Below the pieces are notes generated by a model that was not told the origin of the DNA, did no database searches, and saw only the letters and a program-made list of their open reading frames with translations. 7,359 bases of DNA. Source: Balneolales bacterium. GTDB taxonomy: Bacteria > Bacteroidota > Rhodothermia > Balneolales > Natronogracilivirgulaceae. A program made the translations under genes and the position numbers. Numbering within the stretch: position 1 is the first letter of the stretch; every line of letters begins with the position of its first letter. Shown here in pieces: positions 1 to 6,651 of the stretch. The stretch spans positions 1 to 7,359 of the forward strand of contig SLLW01000300.1 of NCBI GenBank assembly GCA_007133875.1. Reading direction: 5' to 3'.

Positions 1-2304
1 ACTGGAGGTCAACAAAGCAATGTGAATATCTCCTACGGCAACCGGGGTGATACCGATATCCATGATGTAATGTTGTTTATTCATGTCCCGGGTGATGTAA
101 CAATAGAAGTGAATCACAATGACATTATAATACCGGATGTTGGTGATCTTGACGGCTCTGAGGACCCCTATTTCGAAGTAAATGGCGAAAATGTCCTTCC
201 CTTATGGATATACAAATTACCGGCGCAATCTACAGCGTCCCTCCGCCTAACGATTACTCCCGTTGATCCACCTGTTGGTCATGCATGGCTTGATTTCTAC
301 CCTGAGCCCATACGAGCAGAGATCGGAGCACTGCCTTTAACCAACGAATTCGCACGAACCGGCGATTTCGAATCGGCAGATCCCTCTATGCTGTTTCAGT
401 TTCTTAATATGGTTTTCACAGAGGCGTATAAAGACCTTGACGACCTTTCAAAGAACGTTATGGATAGTGCTGACCCCGGAATTACTCAAACTGATTCCGG
501 CCCTTGTGAATATGAAGAAATGACACTTCCTGAACAAGCGATTCACGACAGGAGAGAGTTAGCTAATAACTTTGATGAAGTGACACCCAGCGGTAATGAG
601 GTAACAATCGGTTTTGCAGTAGGACTCGGAGCGGCGGCAATTTGCGCTACTACACCGGTTGGTTGGGTTGGATGTGGGGTTGCAGCCACTGTTTCAGGTG
701 CATTGGCAATTGGAACCCTTCACGGTGCCATTAGTCGTGCCGATGATTTAGCAGAAAATGAGGGTAATTGTGAGAGGAGCTATAGCGATGAACATGGACC
801 GAACGTTTGTCCGAGCGACCCTGAACCTGATGATCCGTATTGCAGTGATGGTGCCCGTACATTCGGTCATCCTCACTTTATGACTTTCGACCGGCTGGAT
901 TATGATTTTCAGGCTGTCGGTGAATTCATCCTGACCCGTTCTACCAAAGACGATATGGAAATTCAGGTTCGCCTCGAAGAATTCGGTTTCGATAATGTAA
1001 CTGTCGTTACGGCTGCGGCTATGAACGTTAATGGGGATAAGGTTGTATTCGAGGAGAATAGTGAATCTCCCGAAAACGTGACAACGCTCTTCATAAACGG
1101 AATCCAAAGAGACCTGCCCGGCGTGGCCGATGGTCCCATTTCATTGTCCAATGGTGGCACAATCACACGATCCGGAAGAACATTTATTGTGCATTGGCAA
1201 GACGGAGAAACTCGCGTGGATGTGAGGCAGAGTGCAACAGGAATGGGAATTCTTGTTGAACCTATGATCCCTCCCATATATCGAAATAACCTGGAAGGAC
1301 TTCTTGGCACAGCTGATGGAAACCCGGAGACGGATTTTACCACTCAGGATGGGACGGTCCTTATCCCGCCACTTTCGTTTGATGAACTTTATAGAGATTT
1401 CGGGGATAGCTGGCGTATAACACAAGAGGAATCGCTCTTCGGCACCGACACCTTTGAAGACCTGGCCGTTCCTGCAATACACATCACAACTGAAGACCTT
1501 GACCCTGAAGCAGTTCAGGAAGCAGCAGAAATCTGCAAATCGCATGGTATCGCAGATCCTATACTCATCGATAACTGTATCTTTGATGTGGTTGTCACCG
1601 GTGAGGAGCTTTTTGCTGAAGATACGAGTGAGCTCATTACACCCGGTGCAATTGGACAGGTAGATGAATGGATGGACCATGACGACAGTAAACTTCAGAT
1701 TGTTCTGGATGTGACTAATGGCGACAGACAAGAATTTTCGTTTACTGGCAGTGGTGATATTGGCGAGTTTAAACTCAGTATTGATGAAGAAAGCAATGAA
1801 CTGTTACACACTGAGGCTTTTCATTCTATCACTCCCGGCACTTATGAAATTTCTCAGAAGTTGACAGATGACCCGAACTGGTCGCTTGAAAATATTTATT
1901 GTGATTCCGAAGACGATATATCTATTGATGTAGAGAGTGGCAACGTAACCATTGATATAGGTGAGGGAGACGTTATACGCTGCATGTTTACCAACCAGAA
2001 ATTAACCACCTCAGGTAATGATTTCGATACGAATCCCCCTGAAAGTTATTCCCTCTCCCAAAACTATCCCAACCCGTTTAATCCGGCAACTACTATCCGG
2101 TTCGCGTTACCCGAAGCAGTTGATGTGAAATTGGTAGTTTACGATATCCTTGGAAGAAGGGTTAAAACAATCCTTGACGGACACACGGAAGCGGGTTTCC
2201 ATAAGGTCGTCTTCGATGCCAGTCATCTGTCGAGTGGTGTGTACATCTATCAAATCCGCGCCGGCGATTTTGTGGAGACCTACCAAATGACACTTGTGAA
2301 ATGA
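1..2304 (+). CDS. Type IX-secreted surface protein with VWD domain (5' partial)
   Basis: This is the C-terminal part of a large secreted protein, probably an adhesin or matrix protein displayed on the cell surface. The frame is open from base 1, so the start and signal peptide lie upstream; the GTG at 22 is not a convincing start. Residues are counted from base 1. About 1-105 look like a beta-sandwich (YGNRG...VMLFIHVPG, as in DUF11/CARDB-like repeats). About 201-244 are a Gly/Ala-rich hydrophobic segment. About 281-442 are a von Willebrand factor type D domain, with GHPHFMTFD, YDFQAVGEF and GLLGTADGNPETDF; the usual GLCG cysteine is replaced by Leu. About 480-535 form the VWD tail, with C512 and C526. 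About 563-667 resemble a prealbumin/SpaA-like beta domain with C634 and C661. About 683-767 are a type A type IX sorting domain (NYPNPFNP, YDILGR, SSGVY, final LVK), which the sortase-like PorU is expected to remove. The ligand is unknown. Domain calls rest on motif reading; the sorting domain and VWD are the surest. Confidence 0.88.
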   Translation, partial: TGGQQSNVNISYGNRGDTDIHDVMLFIHVPGDVTIEVNHNDIIIPDVGDLDGSEDPYFEVNGENVLPLWIYKLPAQSTASLRLTITPVDPPVGHAWLDFYPEPIRAEIGALPLTNEFARTGDFESADPSMLFQFLNMVFTEAYKDLDDLSKNVMDSADPGITQTDSGPCEYEEMTLPEQAIHDRRELANNFDEVTPSGNEVTIGFAVGLGAAAICATTPVGWVGCGVAATVSGALAIGTLHGAISRADDLAENEGNCERSYSDEHGPNVCPSDPEPDDPYCSDGARTFGHPHFMTFDRLDYDFQAVGEFILTRSTKDDMEIQVRLEEFGFDNVTVVTAAAMNVNGDKVVFEENSESPENVTTLFINGIQRDLPGVADGPISLSNGGTITRSGRTFIVHWQDGETRVDVRQSATGMGILVEPMIPPIYRNNLEGLLGTADGNPETDFTTQDGTVLIPPLSFDELYRDFGDSWRITQEESLFGTDTFEDLAVPAIHITTEDLDPEAVQEAAEICKSHGIADPILIDNCIFDVVVTGEELFAEDTSELITPGAIGQVDEWMDHDDSKLQIVLDVTNGDRQEFSFTGSGDIGEFKLSIDEESNELLHTEAFHSITPGTYEISQKLTDDPNWSLENIYCDSEDDISIDVESGNVTIDIGEGDVIRCMFTNQKLTTSGNDFDTNPPESYSLSQNYPNPFNPATTIRFALPEAVDVKLVVYDILGRRVKTILDGHTEAGFHKVVFDASHLSSGVYIYQIRAGDFVETYQMTLVK
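601..732 (+). other. Internal Gly/Ala-rich hydrophobic segment of the surface protein
   Basis: This stretch encodes about 44 residues (201-244 of the visible protein) with almost no charge until the final Arg-Ala-Asp. It runs from VTIGFAVGLGAAAICATTP through GWVGCGVAATVSGALAIGTLHG. Glycines recur at close spacing, as in glycine-zipper helices, and a Pro-Val-Gly turn near the middle could make it a helical hairpin. It contains two cysteines. It lies between an acidic, helix-prone region and the VWD domain. Segments like this are uncommon inside proteins that must cross both membranes. Membrane insertion is an inference; it could instead be a buried core helix pair. Confidence 0.6.
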
Positions 2305-2307
2305 TTA

Positions 2308-2373
2308 GCGGATATGACCAGGATGTAGATTCTTCCTGTGAAGGCACCGAATTGCCCGTTTCCTCATATCCGC
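2308..2373 (+). other. Inverted repeat enclosing two small hairpins, possible 3' UTR structure
   Basis: A perfect 10-bp inverted repeat, GCGGATATGA (2308-2317) and TCATATCCGC (2364-2373), starts three bases after the stop of the surface-protein gene. The enclosed 46 bases contain two smaller pairings: CAGGA (2319-2323) with TCCTG (2334-2338), and GGCA (2343-2346) with TGCC (2353-2356). Together these would fold as a three-way junction. No T tract follows, so it is not a standard Rho-independent terminator. It could be a structured 3' end that stabilises the mRNA or a Rho-type termination region. A 10-bp repeat at this spacing can arise by chance in a window this size. Confidence 0.35.
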
Positions 2374-2631
2374 AACAGATGGCACAGTTCCTTTTCGGGG
2401 TATATTATATAGTTTGTAGCGCCACTTGATAATAATCTATTTTATGGCAGGACCTATTCAGCTATGGCTAATAACAGTTTGCTTGCACATTAAAATTCTA
2501 ATGGGACACTCGTAGCAGAAACCTCACTCTTGAGAAAAAAGTGGATAATGACATTTGGTTTGCTCTACCCATTTGGAAGCAGGGTGAAAGGAATGATCCA
2601 GGCTGTTGGTAACAATTTTGGTACCAAATAT

Positions 2632-2666
2632 AAAAAAGGCTTGCAACCCAATGGATTACAAGCCTT
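2632..2666 (-). terminator. Rho-independent terminator of the tRNA-fMet gene
   Basis: Read on the minus strand, the RNA begins four bases after the tRNA 3' end with AAGGCTTG (2666-2659), which pairs perfectly with CAAGCCTT (2643-2636). The pairing continues inward through UAAUCC against GGGUUG with G-U wobbles, leaving a three-base AUU loop. A run of six U (2637-2632) covers the 3' side. It is a long, nearly continuous stem with a U tract, in the right orientation and place to end the tRNA transcript. There is no T tract on the other strand, so it is one-directional. Confidence 0.88.
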
Positions 2667-2670
2667 GTAG

Positions 2671-2743
<73 letters not shown>

Positions 2744-2751
2744 ATGTCTAG

Positions 2752-2776
2752 AATTATAAGGTACGACTTTATAATT
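2752..2776. repeat. 25-base near-palindrome between tRNA-fMet and lat
   Basis: AATTATAAGG (2752-2761) and CTTTATAATT (2767-2776) are inverted copies with one mismatch around the five-base centre TACGA. The arms place a TATAAT on each strand, pointing outward: one on the minus strand at 2758-2753 within the tRNA promoter, one on the plus strand at 2770-2775 reading towards lat. It could be an operator for a dimeric regulator or a pair of overlapping divergent -10 elements. The arms are A+T-rich, so chance similarity is possible. Confidence 0.45.
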
Positions 2777-2786
2777 ACTCAGTCAA
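2753..2786 (-). promoter_or_regulatory. Probable promoter of the tRNA-fMet gene
   Basis: On the minus strand, TTGACT (2786-2781) is followed after a long spacer by TACCTTATAAT (2763-2753), about ten bases before the tRNA 5' end. Counted from TTG, 20 bases separate it from TACCTTAT. This fits the Bacteroidota layout (a TTG-type -33 element and TAnnTTTG at -7) better than the 17-base E. coli spacing, although TATAAT is itself a perfect E. coli -10 box. Transcription would then begin only a few bases before the mature tRNA. No promoter mapping supports this; it rests on pattern and position. Confidence 0.5.
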
Positions 2787-2865
2787 GTAACAAACGTATT
2801 GGTTCACTGCCCGAACGCAAAAAGATAAGGGGCTGTTCTTGGTCATGAATATTGATTTTGGTAGC

Positions 2866-2893
2866 TTGTCTCTTCTGAACAAATACTATTTTG
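2866..2893 (+). promoter_or_regulatory. Weak candidate promoter for lat
   Basis: A TTG at 2866-2868 and TACTATTTTG at 2884-2893 roughly resemble the Bacteroidota -33 TTG and -7 TAnnTTTG elements. The match is imperfect because the spacing inside the -7 box is off. Transcription from here would give a leader of about 15-20 bases before the ATG at 2915. The plus-strand TATAAT at 2770-2775 is an alternative that would give a leader of roughly 130 bases. Confidence 0.25.
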
Positions 2894-2914
2894 CAACTCA
2901 ATACCGAAAGCTTC

Positions 2915-4282
2915 ATGACGTACAATCCCCGTATTACTCCCGACAAGGTACACGAAACCCTTGGAAAACACATTCTTGCTGATGGCATGGATATGGTCCT
3001 CGACCTTCATAAAAGTAAAAGCCCATACATTTATGATGCACACCATAATCGCCATTTCCTTGATTTCTTTACCTTTTTCGCCTCAAACCCCCTGGGAATG
3101 AATCACCCCAAGGTTGTTGAAAATGAAGCATTTAAAGCAAAAATCGGACATATCGCCCTGCATAACCCGTCCAATTCCGATATCTATACCCAGGAGATGG
3201 CCGAATTTGTCGACACCTTTTCGCGTGTCGGAATTCCCGAAAACATGCCCCATGCGTTCTTCGTTGCCGGCGGCGGACTGGCTATCGAAAATGCCCTGAA
3301 AGCCGCCTTTGACTGGAAAGTTCAAAAGAATTTCGGGAAAGGGTATCGCACGGAAAAGGGCCATAAAGTGCTCCATTTTGATCAGGCGTTTCACGGACGG
3401 ACCGGCTATACCATGTCGATGACCAACTCCCAACCCGTCAAAATTGCTTATTTCCCAAAATTTGACTGGCCGCGTGTGACCAATCCGAAAATGGTCTTTC
3501 CAATGGATGAGAAAAACAAAACACACGTCGTCGAACAGGAGCAGCTTGCACTCGCACAGGCGGAACGCCACTTTGAAGAGAACAAAGACGATATTGCCGC
3601 TATTATTATTGAACCGATCCAGGGCGAAGGAGGTGACAACCACTTCCGCCCCGAGTTTCATAAAGCATTGCGCGAACTGGCCGATCGTCACGAAGCACTT
3701 CTGATCCACGATGAAGTCCAGACGGGTATTGGCCTCACCGGAAAATTCTGGGCACACGAACATTACGTACAGCCCGACATCCTTGCTTTCGGGAAAAAAT
3801 CCCAGGTCTGCGGAATACTGGCCGGCAGGCGAATTGACGAAGTGGAAAACAATGTTTTCACGGTCTCATCCCGGCTGAACTCAACCTGGGGCGGCAACCT
3901 GGTGGATATGGTCCGCTTTGCCCGATATCTGGAGATTATTGAAGAGGACAACCTGGTTGAAAATGCGGCACAAACCGGGGCCTACCTTCAGGAGCAACTG
4001 GGACAATTAATCGGCGAGTTTGATTTCATCAACAACGCTCGCGGACGCGGACTCATGTGTGCCTTCAATTTTGTGGATGACGCGTCACGCAGCATTTTTC
4101 TCGATTCTGCTTATGAGAACGGGCTGGTCATTCTGCCAAGCGGGGAGACAACCGTCCGGTTCCGTCCGCCATTGACCCTGCAACCCGAGCATGTCGACGA
4201 AGGCATGGAGATCATCCGGAAATCACTCGTCGCCACATGGGATAAATCGCCGGATCTCCGTACACGGTTTGCGATTTCGTGA
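2915..4282 (+). CDS. lat: L-lysine 6-aminotransferase (L-lysine epsilon-transaminase)
   Basis: A PLP-dependent class III aminotransferase, EC 2.6.1.36, that moves the epsilon-amino group of L-lysine to 2-oxoglutarate. It yields glutamate and allysine, which cyclises to piperideine-6-carboxylate. It is cytosolic. The 455-residue protein matches the length of Mycobacterium tuberculosis Lat (about 449) and, as I recall that sequence, follows it end to end: TPDKVHETLG near the N terminus, ALNKPSNSD-like HNPSNSD, AFHGRTGY, PIQGEGGD, HDEVQTG (the PLP-ring Asp is at 266), the Schiff-base lysine in AFGKKSQVCG (Lys294), RLNSTWGGN, RGRGLMCAF and VRFRPPLT, whose Arg contacts the substrate carboxylate. 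ATG 2915 is chosen over the in-frame TTG 2891 because it sits just before the conserved region and after the candidate -7 element; GAAAG lies four bases upstream as a weak ribosome site. No piperideine-6-carboxylate dehydrogenase is visible nearby. It is divergent from the tRNA and convergent with purL. Confidence 0.95.
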   Translation: MTYNPRITPDKVHETLGKHILADGMDMVLDLHKSKSPYIYDAHHNRHFLDFFTFFASNPLGMNHPKVVENEAFKAKIGHIALHNPSNSDIYTQEMAEFVDTFSRVGIPENMPHAFFVAGGGLAIENALKAAFDWKVQKNFGKGYRTEKGHKVLHFDQAFHGRTGYTMSMTNSQPVKIAYFPKFDWPRVTNPKMVFPMDEKNKTHVVEQEQLALAQAERHFEENKDDIAAIIIEPIQGEGGDNHFRPEFHKALRELADRHEALLIHDEVQTGIGLTGKFWAHEHYVQPDILAFGKKSQVCGILAGRRIDEVENNVFTVSSRLNSTWGGNLVDMVRFARYLEIIEEDNLVENAAQTGAYLQEQLGQLIGEFDFINNARGRGLMCAFNFVDDASRSIFLDSAYENGLVILPSGETTVRFRPPLTLQPEHVDEGMEIIRKSLVATWDKSPDLRTRFAIS

Positions 4283-4324
4283 CCGGGCGGCATCTGTTTC
4301 AAATCACAAACAGCCTTGAATTTA

Positions 4325-4360
4325 AAAAGCCCTGTTCTTTTTCTTAGGAACAGGGCTTTT
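4325..4360. terminator. Bidirectional terminator between lat and purL
   Basis: A perfect 13-bp inverted repeat pairs AAAAGCCCTGTTC (4325-4337) with GAACAGGGCTTTT (4348-4360) around a ten-base loop. The stem is G+C-rich in its middle, with an A tract on the left (4324-4328) and a T-rich run on the right (4357-4365), so it can act on transcripts from either side. It lies 42 bases after the lat stop and 25 bases after the purL stop on the other strand, where one shared terminator for convergent genes is expected. Confidence 0.92.
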
Positions 4361-4385
4361 CTTTTATACTGTTTGAATGCCGGTG

Positions 4386-6635
4386 TTACACCGCCTGTGT
4401 TCCGGATACCGCTTCCGGCAATACCCCTTCGTAAATGGCGGTCAGCTGCGCCACCGGCACATCGACAAACTCTTCGATGGTCAAACGGTCTCCGCCAACG
4501 GTTCCCAGATGATAGGCCGGTATATCAGCATCATGAAACTGTTTGGTCACCAGTTCCCGTTTATCCGGCGAAACGGTGATCAATACACCTGACTGTGCCT
4601 CACTGAAAAGCTGTTCGGTGGTACTCTGTCCCGGCAGATCCAGCCGGATATTCGCCCCCAAACCCGAGAATATCGCCTTTTCCATCAGGCTAACCGCCAA
4701 TCCGCCGTCGGACAGGTCATGTGCGGATGCCACATTTCCATCCCGGATCACCTGCAGCAGTGTCTGTTGAAGCAGCAGTTCAAATTCGAGATCAAGGTCC
4801 GGGGCATCGCCCGCGGTCACATCATGAATAAAAGAGAGGTATTCGCTGCCATCAATTCCGCTGCGGGATGCGCCGATATAGAGCACTTCGTCACCCTCAG
4901 CCTGGAAAGCGGCGGGTGTGGTGTGATGGTCACAATCTTCAATCAATCCGAGCATTCCGATAACCGGTGTCGGGAAAATCGCACCTCGTGGATTTTCGTT
5001 GTAAAAGCTGACATTACCGCCGGTTACCGGGGTGTCAAACAGCCTGCAGGCATCGCCCATTCCGCCGACGGCCTCCTTGAATGTCCAGTACACTTCCGGT
5101 TTGTAGGGGTTACCGAAATTGAGGCAGTTGGTGATAGCCATCGGCTTTCCCCCGGCACAGACGATATTCCGGGCCGATTCCGCCACCGCTATCTGGCCAC
5201 CCTTGCGGGGATTGAGATACACATACCGCCCGTTGCAATCGGTGGCGACTGCCAATGCTTTTTTACTCCCTTTGATACGAATGACACCCGCATCCGACGG
5301 CCCGGGCCCGGTAACCGTATTCGTACGGACCATATGGTCGTACTGCTCGTAAACCCAACGCTTGGATGCGATATTCGGTGATGCCAGCAGTTGCAGCATG
5401 GTCTCCTGCATATCCGCGACATCGATGTACGGTGAGAGGTCGGTTGTTCCGGTTTTCTCCAGATAGGCCGGTTTCTCGGATTCCCGGTAATAGACCGGTG
5501 CACCGCCGCCCAGCACCAGACTGTCGGCCGGTATATCGGCTTTCACTTCCCCGTCACGCTTGTAGGAAACACGACCGGTATCGGTCACCGTGCCGATCAC
5601 CACACAATTCAGATCCCATTTATCAAAAACAGCCATCAGTTCCTTCTCGCGTCCTTTCTCTGCGACAATCAGCATCCGCTCCTGGCTCTCCGACAGCAGG
5701 ATCTCATAGGCGCTCATATCCGCTTCCCGCAACGGCACCTTGTCCAGGTCGATATCCATCCCGACACCGGTTTTGGCACTCATCTCGGAGCTGGAACAGC
5801 TGATGCCGGCAGCTCCCATATCCTGGATCCCGACCACGGCACCGGTCTTCAGCGCCTCAAGCGAAGCTTCCATCAGCAGCTTTTCGGTAAACGGATCACC
5901 AACCTGCACACTCGGGCGTTTGGCTTCACTGGCTTCGCTGATCTCCTCGGATGCAAACGTCGCCCCGTGAATCCCGTCGCGACCGGTCGACGCCCCGACG
6001 ATCAGAACCGGATTGCCCACACCATCGGCAATCGCCGAAGCGGTCTCGCCCTGTTTGACGATCCCGACACTCATCGCATTTACCAGCGGATTTCCTTCAT
6101 AACTTTTGTCGAAATAGATTTCGCCGCCAACCGTCGGAACCCCGAACGAATTGCCGTAATCGGCGATTCCGCGCACCACACCATCCAGGAGATACCGGAC
6201 ACGAGGCTCGCTCATGGACCCAAATCGGAGGGAGTTCAGAGTCGCCACCGGTCGGGCTCCCATGGTGAAAATATCACGGTGGATGCCGCCAACACCCGTT
6301 GCCGCTCCCTGATAGGGCTCGACCGCGGACGGATGGTTATGGCTCTCGATCTTGAACGCACACGCCAGCCCATCTCCAATGTTGACCAGTCCGGCATTCT
6401 CTTCTCCGGCTCCGACCAGCAGGTTGGTGCCGGATGTCGGCAGGGTTTTAAGAATGGCGATGGAGTTTTTATAGGAACAGTGCTCGCTCCACATGACCGA
6501 ATAGACCCCCAGTTCTGTGAAGGTGGGAGTGCGGCCAAGATACTCGCATATTTTGGCGTATTCTTCATCGATGAGCCCGTGTTCGCGGGCAAGATCCAGG
6601 GTAACTTCGGGTTCTGATGTTCTCAGATGTGACAT
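4386..6635 (-). CDS. purL: Phosphoribosylformylglycinamidine synthase subunit PurL
   Basis: PurL is the synthetase subunit of FGAM synthase (EC 6.3.5.3), the fourth step of purine synthesis: FGAR, ATP and glutamine-derived ammonia give FGAM. At 749 residues it is the small, three-component type (B. subtilis PurL is about 740), so separate PurQ and PurS are needed; neither is in view. Two tandem PurM-like halves can be read. The first has [18 protein letters not shown] (41-58), [21 protein letters not shown] (97-117) with the conserved histidines, MGARP, and [16 protein letters not shown] (271-286). The second has [16 protein letters not shown] (465-480), CLNFGNP (504-510), [10 protein letters not shown] (538-547) and [18 protein letters not shown] (638-655). 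All expected motifs are intact. The ATG at 6635 fits the family's N terminus; no Shine-Dalgarno sequence precedes it. It starts 16 bases after the stop of the upstream HAD gene, so co-transcription and perhaps translational coupling are likely. Confidence 0.97.
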   Translation of the reverse strand: MSHLRTSEPEVTLDLAREHGLIDEEYAKICEYLGRTPTFTELGVYSVMWSEHCSYKNSIAILKTLPTSGTNLLVGAGEENAGLVNIGDGLACAFKIESHNHPSAVEPYQGAATGVGGIHRDIFTMGARPVATLNSLRFGSMSEPRVRYLLDGVVRGIADYGNSFGVPTVGGEIYFDKSYEGNPLVNAMSVGIVKQGETASAIADGVGNPVLIVGASTGRDGIHGATFASEEISEASEAKRPSVQVGDPFTEKLLMEASLEALKTGAVVGIQDMGAAGISCSSSEMSAKTGVGMDIDLDKVPLREADMSAYEILLSESQERMLIVAEKGREKELMAVFDKWDLNCVVIGTVTDTGRVSYKRDGEVKADIPADSLVLGGGAPVYYRESEKPAYLEKTGTTDLSPYIDVADMQETMLQLLASPNIASKRWVYEQYDHMVRTNTVTGPGPSDAGVIRIKGSKKALAVATDCNGRYVYLNPRKGGQIAVAESARNIVCAGGKPMAITNCLNFGNPYKPEVYWTFKEAVGGMGDACRLFDTPVTGGNVSFYNENPRGAIFPTPVIGMLGLIEDCDHHTTPAAFQAEGDEVLYIGASRSGIDGSEYLSFIHDVTAGDAPDLDLEFELLLQQTLLQVIRDGNVASAHDLSDGGLAVSLMEKAIFSGLGANIRLDLPGQSTTEQLFSEAQSGVLITVSPDKRELVTKQFHDADIPAYHLGTVGGDRLTIEEFVDVPVAQLTAIYEGVLPEAVSGTQAV

Positions 6636-6651
6636 GGCTTATGGTAAACTA

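Larger units (their letters stand above)
2305..2670. other. Intergenic stretch without a recognisable protein gene
   Basis: Between the surface-protein stop and the 3' end of the tRNA I find no open frame with a recognisable protein or a plausible start. An open frame on the minus strand (2498-2737) reads straight through the tRNA and is spurious. The stretch holds a possible folded element at 2308-2373, a 12-base perfect palindrome at 2617-2628 (TTTGGTACCAAA), and the tRNA terminator at 2632-2666. The bases from about 2374 to 2616 are A+T-rich and show nothing I can name. Confidence 0.6.

Noticed and set aside
22..24. GTG as the true start of the surface-protein gene
   Set aside because: The frame is open back to base 1, the start would fall inside a beta-domain, and no signal peptide follows, although the type IX sorting domain requires one.
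1141..1731. Minus-strand open frame of 196 codons opposite the VWD region, with many cysteines
   Set aside because: The plus strand encodes recognisable VWD motifs here. The cysteines are a by-product of the complementary codons.
2744..2914. Possible lysine riboswitch upstream of lat
   Set aside because: No conserved lysine-riboswitch (L box) core or anti-terminator arrangement can be seen, and lat is a catabolic gene, not the usual target.
3083..3763. Minus-strand open frame of 226 codons opposite lat
   Set aside because: Antisense to the well-conserved Lat core, with no family resemblance of its own.
4719..5381. Plus-strand open frame of 220 codons opposite purL
   Set aside because: Antisense to conserved purL motifs, with no recognisable domain; a shadow of the real gene.
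5967..6617. Long plus-strand open frame of 216 codons opposite purL
   Set aside because: It lies wholly antisense to the conserved N-terminal part of purL. Its translation shows no recognisable motifs and it reflects the high G+C content of purL.
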